Positions 52,770-59,662 of a stretch of 59,662 bases of DNA are shown piece after piece; the stretch's first letter is position 1; the number at the start of each line of letters is the position of its first letter. The DNA is from Bacteroidales bacterium (GTDB lineage Bacteria > Bacteroidota > Bacteroidia > Bacteroidales > JAFGHD01): the NCBI GenBank assembly GCA_016939365.1, contig JAFGHD010000067.1, forward strand, positions 1 to 59,662, written 5' to 3'. The notes beneath the pieces were generated by a model that saw only the letters and a program-made list of their open reading frames with translations, searched no databases and was not told where the DNA came from. Both the position numbers and the translations under genes were made by a program.

Positions 52770-54572
52770 TCATCGGGCTTTATCAGGTATTTTGTCAACA
52801 TTGAAGTATTCATAATCCCTTCCAGCAGATTCAGGATATCCGTATGCCTGGGGGTAAAGCAACTTCCCCTTGTCACAAAATGCGTTTTCCTCTCCCTTTT
52901 CTTCTTCAACCGGCCGGCCCAGTTCATGAATGACAGGATCATCCCGGTCGGCATAGACCACCCATGAAACGAACCTTCCTGGTTCTCCGGTAATCAGGAA
53001 TCCGTCATTCTGCCATTTGTATGCAGTAAGGAAAGGCACATCAATACAGGTCAAAGCAACTGTTGCTTCATTTTCCTTAGTTAATGCGACAAAGTAATCC
53101 GGGAGTTTGACCTGTGCCCGGCCATCCCGGTCGAGTTGTATCTTCCCCCTGTAAATTAATAAGTTTTCAGGCGATTCCACGAAGTTGTGCCTCAGCAGTT
53201 TGTTTTCAGGGTCGAGTGGGTGATCGATCACAAAGGAGCCGGCGCCTTTCCCAAGTGTTCCTGTCACATACACATCTCCTGAAAAATATCCTGCGATATA
53301 TACTGAACTTTGAGCAAAAAGGCCATAGTCATCAATGGAGGAAGCCCATACGCCTGTTCCATGCTGGCTGAACGCATAAAGGGCATCTTCTGTTTCGGTT
53401 GCATAAATATGTACCTTACGAAGAGGGGATGTGGTACCAATCCCTATTCTGCCGGCATTTTCTATGAACATTCTCGTGTTTCCGTTTGTCTGAAAAAGCA
53501 TATCTGCCCAGGAGCCACCACCGGCATTCGCGTTTATGACGAAGCCGTTCCCGCCTCCTTCATGAATGAGCTCACCATAAACCGTTGAGTAGGAGGGGTC
53601 TTCGCCGACACGGATATGGTCATTTACATGCAGAATGGCATCCGGTGAGTTTGTTCCAATCCCTACTTTTCCGTTATTCTTAATAATGAACAGATTACTA
53701 ATAGAGTTTTGTGCCAGAAACGGGTCACCGCCCTCTGCCCTCACCACCAGCCCATGAGCGGATGCCGAAGAGGATTCATTGTGAATACCCACCAGCCAGT
53801 CGCTATGCGACTTTTTTACATGCACTGGATAACTTGGAGATTGTGTTCCTATGGCTGCTTTTTCCGATACGTAGCAGTCACCTATGAAAAAGCCGGCAAA
53901 ACCTCCTGCGCTGTAACCCCTGACCGCAACGCCGCCAAATGCATTGTACCCGTAGACACCCCAGCTGTTGCTTGTTAATCCTTCTCCGAGGATTCCTGAT
54001 CCGCTGCATGCCGACGTTTCGCCACAAACGCCGTAACTGCCAAAACTTTCTCCATAAATACCAATACTGGAATTATCATATACAGCCAGCTTGCCATTCT
54101 GGGTCTGGGTACCAATACCTACAAATCCCGGGTTATTGGCGAAAAGGTTGTCGCCATCCCTGGTCCAGTCGGAACTCTTTTCGGAATAAAGAGCATAAGG
54201 TACAGAAGATAACTCTGAGGTGCCCAGCTGGGTATAATAGGCTCCCACTTTATAATCTATCTGCATAAATTTAGCGCCTGTGCCCTAATCTATTCCGGAA
54301 AAGGTACCTATAATGGGAGTACCCAGTCCTATGTCCAAATTTGCCATACCGAACTGATTTGTCGTTTCGAGGAATGTTTCCTGGTACACAATGTTGCCGC
54401 CGGCATTGCCGTTTCTTATGCTTATCCTGAAATCAATAGTCTGATTTGACAGGATTTGACCAGAAGCATCCCTCACTACCGCCTAATATTTGAAGGATTG
54501 GGGTGGCTGGGCAACAACAGGAGCAGCCAGCACATCAAGAGCCAGCAACACAAAAAAGCAGAGTCTTTTCAT
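52770..54572 (-). pseudogene. GIGT-repeat surface protein gene with two in-frame amber codons
   Basis: One reading frame of about 600 codons from ATG 54572 to the stop at 52770, interrupted only by TAG at 54485-54483 and TAG at 54287-54285. The pieces join to a known Bacteroidota pattern: signal peptide (MKRLCFFVLLAL ... VVAQ), QSFKY-stop-AVVRDASG, GGNIVYQETFLETTNQFG, GTFSGID-stop-GTGAKFMQIDY, QLGTSELSSVPYALY, then repeats of VGIGT..P. The family has Q (CAG) at the first stop and W (TGG) at the second, so each is one transition from the normal codon. No frameshift is seen. The longest intact piece (start 54266) is 498 codons without a signal peptide. Probably a recent pseudogene. Confidence 0.85.
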
Positions 54573-54885
54573 GTCTGTGAATTTTTGAGTTATATATTTC
54601 TGTCGATGATCCTGATAAAAGGGATGAGGTCAGCCTTTATCCCAAGTGAAACTGATCTATCTGGTCGATATAAAGATAGTCTATCTGATGGGAATTTCAA
54701 AAAAATCATCCATCCAACATGATCAAGGTGTCCGGAATATGTCCGCTTCTGTACGCAAATGCTCATATTTTCCCCTGCGTTTGTTCCGTAATAAATTGTT
54801 TCTGTTGGTATTGTCATCAGTGGCATACGGCTTGTCAGCCTTCCGGCATGCCCATTTGGTTAAACTACACTTACATAAACAAAAA
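54573..54885. other. Intergenic stretch upstream of the M1 peptidase
   Basis: About 313 bp between divergent genes. The peptidase frame is open through much of it but the encoded residues do not resemble a signal peptide or the family. No clear promoter or repeat was found. Confidence 0.4.
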
Positions 54886-56790
54886 ATGAAGAAATCCATC
54901 CTTGTTTTCTCGTCCTTCATTGCTGCGGCATCAATCATGTCGCAGCCCAAAGGCCTGTTCATGCCGGAACCCATCAGGAAAGCCATTGAAAACCATACCA
55001 GAACCCATGAGGGTTTACCGGGAGCGGCATATTGGCAGAATTCTGCGGGTTATGACATCGAAGCGGAGATGAATCCTCAAACCAGGCTTCTGATCGGTTC
55101 GGAGACCATAACTTACCGTAACAACAGCCCTGACAGCCTCAGGGTAGTGGTCATCAAGCTGCTCCAGAACATCTACAAAAAGGGAATGGCCAGGGATTTT
55201 CCCATGGATACGGATTTGGTCAACGACGGCGTGATCATCGAAGAGATCCATGTGAGGGGTGAGAGGGTCGATTTGGCGGATCAGCAAAAGGTGAGGGAAT
55301 ACGGCACCAACCTGTTCCTTATCCTGGGTAAAGACAATGCCGTACCGCCGGGGGCGGATATCATGCTGTCTGTAAAGTGGCATTACACCGTCACAGATCT
55401 CTTCATAAGGACCGGAGTCTACCGTGATTCCTCATTCTTCATGGGATACTGGTTTCCACAGGTGGCGGTATATGATGACATAGACGGTTGGGATACCGAA
55501 CAATATACCGGCCTCCAGGAAACATACAATGATCTGGCCGATTTCGATGTCCGCATCACGATCCCTTCTCCATATATCGTATGGGCGACCGGTGACCTCG
55601 GGAACAGCAGTGAGATTTTCAGTGCGGCCGTGCAATCCAGGATCGAACGCTCCATGGAAACCGGGGAGATCATACACATCCTCACCATGGATGATCGGGC
55701 TTATACTTTCAGGGATGATGCCGAGAGGAACACATGGCACTACCACGCCGGGGGGGTGCCCGATTTCGCCTGGGCAGCCGGTTGCCATTATCTCTGGGAT
55801 GCCACCAGTGTAATAGTTGATTCTGCAACAGGGCGAAGGACATGGGTAAATGCAGTGTATCCCCCGGATGCTAAATGCTTCACAAAGGCCATCGGATGGG
55901 CTGCCCATTGTATTGAGTATTTTTCAACTGAGTTTCCCGGTATACCCTTTCCTTTCAACAAGCATATTTCATATAATGGACAGGCCCATTCCGCCATGGA
56001 GTTCCCCATGATCGCCAATGATTGTGACCATGAAAACGAGGAGTATATCACCGAGATCGTGGCCCACGAAATTGCCCATACCTACATCCCCTTCACGATC
56101 CTTACCAATGAGCGGCATTGCGCCTGGATGGATGAAGGTCTTGTCAAGCTTTTTGGGGAGCTCTTCACCGAAGAGTACGGGAATGACCGGGAGAACTTCA
56201 GGTATCTGAACACCACCCAGATATATACACATCACGCAGGATCACCTTTTGACCTGCCCCTGATCATGGTATCCTCTGCATTGGACCCGTATCATAATTT
56301 CGGTCACAGCTACGCAAAGGCAGTGGCCTCGCATTTGTACCTTTTCGAGATGCTTGAGGCGGAAGGTGAAGGAAATTCCCTGAAGGAGTATTTCAGGCGC
56401 TGGACCGGGAAACATCCCACTCCATATGATTTCTTTGCAACCATGGGACATGTTGCAGGCCGCGATCTTTCATGGTTCTGGGAACCGTGGTTTTTCAACT
56501 TCGCGGTGCCTGATCTGGCTATTGGAGTGGTAAAGCAGGATGGCCCCGGAAATCCAGTCATTCGCGTGGTCAACAAGGGGGGATTGCCTCTGCCCATCCA
56601 CATCGAGGTCACCTACGACAATGGCGAAAAGGAAACAATCGACAGATCCGTAGCTGTTTGGGAAGAGGGAAACCTCTTCACGGAGCTGACAGTGGACACA
56701 GACCAGCCGGTTATTCAGGTAATCCTTGGAGATCCCGGGATCATTGATATCCATCCTGTGGATAACCAGTGGAAAGCAGGCAACATGTAA
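54886..56790 (+). CDS. M1-family metallopeptidase, secreted
   Basis: A 634-aa zinc peptidase. The start at 54886 gives a signal peptide (KKSILVFSSFIAAASIMSQ); the frame is open back to 54646 but the extra 80 residues look non-coding. HEIAH at residue 394 is followed 18 residues after the second His by Glu in AWMDEG, the M1 HExxH-x18-E zinc site. HSAMEFPMI stands in place of the aminopeptidase GAMEN motif, so it is a divergent M1 member. Y in GHSYAKAV may be the catalytic Tyr. Expected in periplasm or outside. Stand-alone. Confidence 0.9.
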   Translation: MKKSILVFSSFIAAASIMSQPKGLFMPEPIRKAIENHTRTHEGLPGAAYWQNSAGYDIEAEMNPQTRLLIGSETITYRNNSPDSLRVVVIKLLQNIYKKGMARDFPMDTDLVNDGVIIEEIHVRGERVDLADQQKVREYGTNLFLILGKDNAVPPGADIMLSVKWHYTVTDLFIRTGVYRDSSFFMGYWFPQVAVYDDIDGWDTEQYTGLQETYNDLADFDVRITIPSPYIVWATGDLGNSSEIFSAAVQSRIERSMETGEIIHILTMDDRAYTFRDDAERNTWHYHAGGVPDFAWAAGCHYLWDATSVIVDSATGRRTWVNAVYPPDAKCFTKAIGWAAHCIEYFSTEFPGIPFPFNKHISYNGQAHSAMEFPMIANDCDHENEEYITEIVAHEIAHTYIPFTILTNERHCAWMDEGLVKLFGELFTEEYGNDRENFRYLNTTQIYTHHAGSPFDLPLIMVSSALDPYHNFGHSYAKAVASHLYLFEMLEAEGEGNSLKEYFRRWTGKHPTPYDFFATMGHVAGRDLSWFWEPWFFNFAVPDLAIGVVKQDGPGNPVIRVVNKGGLPLPIHIEVTYDNGEKETIDRSVAVWEEGNLFTELTVDTDQPVIQVILGDPGIIDIHPVDNQWKAGNM

Positions 56791-56985
56791 TTGGTGACTT
56801 CTTGTCAATATCTGAAAATAATGAAGCGAGTGATTGTTCAGAGCCGAACAGGGATGTCTGCCAATGAACACTTTCAGCCACAAATTCAGCATGTGCTGAC
56901 CCGCGTAATGAAATGATTATCTGATTAATAAGAAACATGGCACAATTCCTGAATTATAATTTCAGAACCAACCTGATCTAATCAA

Positions 56986-57495
56986 ATGAAAACCCTGGGC
57001 TTCTTATTCATGTTGAGCGTCCTGGCCATGCCACCGGTGAACGGTGCGGATATCCCGCTGTCTGACCGAGAAGGCGGATATCCGAATGATGTGGAACGAC
57101 TGTATATCCTCGGTGAGGAATCCCTTCTGAATGTGTTGATCCCAAATGAACAGTGGGATAGTAATTACTACAAGCCCGGACTTCATGATGCACCTCCGGT
57201 CATTTACCAGCTCAATGAGGTGGTGGTGGATGAGGGGCTTCCGGAATCAACACTCAGTTGTATCAGAAACTGTGTGCAATATCCTGCCGTTGCATATGAA
57301 AACAGGATTGAGGGAGTCGTGTCCCTTTTGCTTGAGTTTGACAAGGACGGAAATGCAATGGTCAGGGAATCCTATTCGAATCATCCCATGCTTGAAGAGT
57401 ATGTGACCAGCAACCTGGATCATATGAAACTGAGGAATTGTTTCGTTTGGACGGGCCGGACATACCATGCCATGTTTATTTTCAGGATCCGTTGA
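56986..57495 (+). CDS. Small secreted protein with TonB C-terminal-like domain
   Basis: A 169-aa protein with a signal peptide (ending VNGAD). The C-terminal half, YPAVAYENRIEGVVSLLLEFDKDGNAMVRE, follows the TonB C-terminal pattern (YP..A...I.G.V...F.VD.DG), and the end LRNCFVWTGRTYHAMFIFRIR fits its final strands. It lacks an N-terminal membrane anchor and Pro-rich linker, so it is not a canonical TonB. Role unknown. A terminator follows. Confidence 0.7.
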   Translation: MKTLGFLFMLSVLAMPPVNGADIPLSDREGGYPNDVERLYILGEESLLNVLIPNEQWDSNYYKPGLHDAPPVIYQLNEVVVDEGLPESTLSCIRNCVQYPAVAYENRIEGVVSLLLEFDKDGNAMVRESYSNHPMLEEYVTSNLDHMKLRNCFVWTGRTYHAMFIFRIR

Positions 57496-57540
57496 CACCA
57501 CCCACCAACCCTTCATAATTCCTCTTCATGATCATTTTTT

Positions 57541-57572
57541 GAATCCCGGTTCTGCCGGGATTCTTTTTTTTT
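57541..57572 (+). terminator. Rho-independent terminator
   Basis: GAATCCCGG (57541-57549) pairs with CCGGGATTC (57555-57563) around a 5-nt loop, followed by a run of T. It ends the TonB-C-like gene just before the helicase gene. Confidence 0.85.
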
Positions 57573-57632
57573 CATAGATGGCAAGAACCTCAACCACTCC
57601 TGATTTTTTCTAACTTCGCCCAAATTTCCCGG

Positions 57633-59662
57633 ATGCCTTTTATTCTCTACAGGTCTTCCGCCGGTTCAGGGAAAACATACACCCTGGTGCGCGAATATCT
57701 TCGGCTGGCTTTGACTTCGCCTATGCAGTTCCGTCACATTCTCGCCATTACCTTTACCAACAAGGCGGCAGATGAAATGCGGCAGCGGATCACCGGAACA
57801 TTGGCCCGTTTGTCCGAAGGGGGTGAGGAGTGCATGAAAGGTATGGGCGCCGAATTGACCTTGCTGCTTGGTATTGACGGTAAAGAGTTGGCCTCAAGAT
57901 CCGGAAAGGTACTCAGGGAAATACTCCATGGATACGAGGAGTTTTCGGTGGGGACGATCGACAGTTTTATGCACCGCATCATCCGCATCTTCGCACGGGA
58001 TATTCATCTGCCTTTAAGATTCGAAGTGGAAATGGACCGGGACGAACTTCTCGCCCGGGCAATAGACCTGCTGATCAGCCGGGTGGGACCGGACAGTGTC
58101 GTGACAGATATACTGGTAAATTTCATTGAACATAAATTCAGGGAGTCCGGGAACTGGCGTATCGAAAAGGATATCACGGAGGTGGCCAGGGAGCTTTTTA
58201 TGGAATCCGGGCAAAAGGAGATCAGCAGAATGAGCCGGACCAGCCCCTCCGATATCCTTGCAGCAGCGGATAAAATCATTGCATGGAACAGTCACCTGAG
58301 GCGTACGGTCTCAGAGGCGGCGTCTGTTGCCATCCATGCAATAAAGGCCTCTGGAATTCAGATGGATTCCTTCTACCGCGGCAACGCCGGTATCGCAAAG
58401 TACTTTGAATACATAGCGCAGGGAAACCTGAGCAAATGGAAGCCCAATTCCTACGTCATCACTACTGTTGAGGAAAACAAATGGTTCAGCAGCAAGTGCC
58501 CGGCCAGCGAGAAAGAAGCCATTGAAGGTATCCGGGATGTCCTGCTCGGCGCTTTCCATGAAATTCAGGAAAAAGGCAGCCGTAAGATCCCGAAGTACCT
58601 TTTCTACGAGATGGTCATCAAAAACATCTATCCTTTTTCCTTACTGGTCGAAGTGGAGAAGCATCTGGAGGAGATAAAATCAAGCCGGCAGGTTATTCAC
58701 ATATCAGAATTCAACCGCAGGATCGCAGCCATCGCCATGAATGAACCCGCTCCTTTCATATACGAGAGGCTCGGACAGAAATACCGTCATTTCCTGCTCG
58801 ATGAGTTTCAGGATACCTCTGTATTGCAATGGCAAAACCTCCTCCCACTGGTTGAGAATTCGCTTTCAGAGGGCCATACCACCCTGGTGGTTGGCGACGG
58901 CAAGCAGGCAATCTACCGCTGGAGGAACGGGGAGGTAGAGCAGTTTGTCAGGCTTCCGGAGATTTATAATGCGGAAGGACACCCCTGGATGCAACAGCGG
59001 GAATCGATCCTGCGGGCAACCTTTGAACCCCGTGAATTGAAAATGAATTACCGGTCCGGCCCGGGAATCATTGAATTCAACAACGGCTTTTTCACTTTCG
59101 TGGCCGGGTCATCTGACTCGCGGCTCCGTTCGATATATCAGGGTCTTGTCCAGGAGTACCCCGGTGGCAATGAAAACGGCCGGGTTCAGATTGAATTTCT
59201 CGATGATTCAGGCCCGACAAGTGATTATGAGCAGAAAAGTCTGAAGAGGGTAATGGAACTGGTTGAGAAACACACCGGGATGGGCTACCGCCTGAGGGAT
59301 ATTGCTGTATTGTGCCGGAAAAATGAAGAAGCCAGCCTGATGGCACGTTACTTACTGCAACAGGGATATCCTGTGGTCTCCGCCGAATCCCTGCACCTGG
59401 ACGCCTCACGGGAGGTGAATTTTCTAATGGCATGCCTGAAGTATATGGTGGACCCTGATGACATGACTGCAGTAGCGCACATCCTCAACTTCCTTTCCGT
59501 TACAGGCAGGATACCCGGGGATCTTCACAACCTGATTGCAGAATATGTACATTACACCGAACCGGGCACCAACGGGGCGCGGGATCTTTTTAATTACCTG
59601 ACTGCACTGGGATTGCCCGTATGCCGTAACACAATTGAAGGACAGTCCCACTTTGAAATACT
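57633..59662 (+). CDS. UvrD/AddA-like superfamily 1 DNA helicase, cut by the window end
   Basis: Open from the ATG at 57633 to the window edge (about 676 codons), so the 3' part is missing. Motifs of SF1A helicases: Walker A SSAGSGKT (8-15), ITFTNKAADEMRQRI (motif Ia), TIDSFMHRI, LLDEFQDTS (Walker B, Asp about 390), VVGDGKQAIYRWRNG (motif III) and MNYRSGPGIIEFNN (motif IV). The pattern with a long insertion between motifs matches the AddA-like exonuclease helicases of Bacteroidota, usually over 1000 aa with a C-terminal nuclease. The partner AddB-like gene would be sought outside the window. Confidence 0.9.
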   Translation, partial: MPFILYRSSAGSGKTYTLVREYLRLALTSPMQFRHILAITFTNKAADEMRQRITGTLARLSEGGEECMKGMGAELTLLLGIDGKELASRSGKVLREILHGYEEFSVGTIDSFMHRIIRIFARDIHLPLRFEVEMDRDELLARAIDLLISRVGPDSVVTDILVNFIEHKFRESGNWRIEKDITEVARELFMESGQKEISRMSRTSPSDILAAADKIIAWNSHLRRTVSEAASVAIHAIKASGIQMDSFYRGNAGIAKYFEYIAQGNLSKWKPNSYVITTVEENKWFSSKCPASEKEAIEGIRDVLLGAFHEIQEKGSRKIPKYLFYEMVIKNIYPFSLLVEVEKHLEEIKSSRQVIHISEFNRRIAAIAMNEPAPFIYERLGQKYRHFLLDEFQDTSVLQWQNLLPLVENSLSEGHTTLVVGDGKQAIYRWRNGEVEQFVRLPEIYNAEGHPWMQQRESILRATFEPRELKMNYRSGPGIIEFNNGFFTFVAGSSDSRLRSIYQGLVQEYPGGNENGRVQIEFLDDSGPTSDYEQKSLKRVMELVEKHTGMGYRLRDIAVLCRKNEEASLMARYLLQQGYPVVSAESLHLDASREVNFLMACLKYMVDPDDMTAVAHILNFLSVTGRIPGDLHNLIAEYVHYTEPGTNGARDLFNYLTALGLPVCRNTIEGQSHFEI

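Noticed and set aside
54285-54476. The 63-codon frame as a separate small gene
   Set aside because: Its residues are the N-terminal domain of the GIGT-repeat protein in the same frame as the downstream 498-codon piece; it is a fragment between two nonsense codons.
52770-54572. Reassignment of TAG as a sense codon in this organism
   Set aside because: Intact genes here end in TAG: comB (5304-5306), DPP III (7363-7365), the cohesin/dockerin gene (26684-26686) and the deaminase (49613-49615). TAG is a stop, so the two ambers mark a damaged gene.
54860-54874. TTAA at 54860 with TTAC 11 bp later before the M1 peptidase gene
   Set aside because: Only one true core, placed almost on the start codon, with no -7 after it. 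It does not meet the pattern of the six arrays.

Overview
The window comes from a Bacteroidota chromosome, probably a Bacteroidales-like or uncultured relative. The signs are several exported proteins with type IX secretion (T9SS) C-terminal domains, two TonB-dependent receptors (TBDRs) that begin with a CarboxypepD_reg-like domain, -7 elements of the Bacteroidota form TAnnTTTG upstream of many genes, and few Shine-Dalgarno sites. No rRNA, tRNA, CRISPR array, insertion sequence or phage genes were seen.

Layout. 1-7.4 kb: two thioredoxin-fold proteins, a CapD/FlaA1-type nucleotide-sugar dehydratase, gcvT, comB and a lipoprotein dipeptidyl peptidase III. 7.6-9.9 kb: a large T9SS protein. 10-17.3 kb: a six-gene minus-strand operon (P-loop kinase, GT4 glycosyltransferase, xdhC-like, xanthine dehydrogenase FeS/FAD and molybdenum subunits, DMT permease). 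17.4-19.6 kb: prmC, an orphan PhoB/OmpR-type response regulator and a YpsA-like SLOG protein. 19.7-40.3 kb: the most unusual part, described next. 40.8-45.5 kb: a Na/Pi cotransporter, a DUF3298 protein and phosphohexomutase. 45.9-49 kb: a ugd-uxs-rfbD nucleotide-sugar operon. 49.1-51.5 kb: DUF456, nucleoside deaminase, aat, rhomboid protease. 51.6-59.7 kb: a T9SS protein, a pseudogene with two amber codons, an M1 peptidase, a TonB-C-like protein and a UvrD/AddA-like helicase cut by the window edge.

The 18.4-40.3 kb region looks like one regulated surface system. Six intergenic sites carry TTAA-type elements repeated at exactly 11 bp (2 to 4 copies). They lie before the response regulator, the first TBDR, a 1006-aa beta-helix/dockerin protein, a beta-helix lipoprotein that leads into the second TBDR, a small CarboxypepD_reg-like protein, and a PiT phosphate transporter. 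The 11-bp spacing and TTAA core resemble PhoB-family Pho boxes, in particular the cyanobacterial SphR type. Between them are four secreted proteins with cohesin-like N-termini, two proteins with dockerin-like C-termini, and a small PID-CTERM-like protein. My inference is a phosphate-starvation-type regulon that builds a T9SS-exported cohesin/dockerin assembly beside two TBDR/beta-helix pairs. The substrate and the regulator's signal cannot be read from the sequence.

Two decayed genes are visible: a 48-codon fragment of a beta-helix lipoprotein near 40.6 kb, and a long GIGT-repeat surface protein at 52.8-54.6 kb interrupted only by two in-frame TAG codons.
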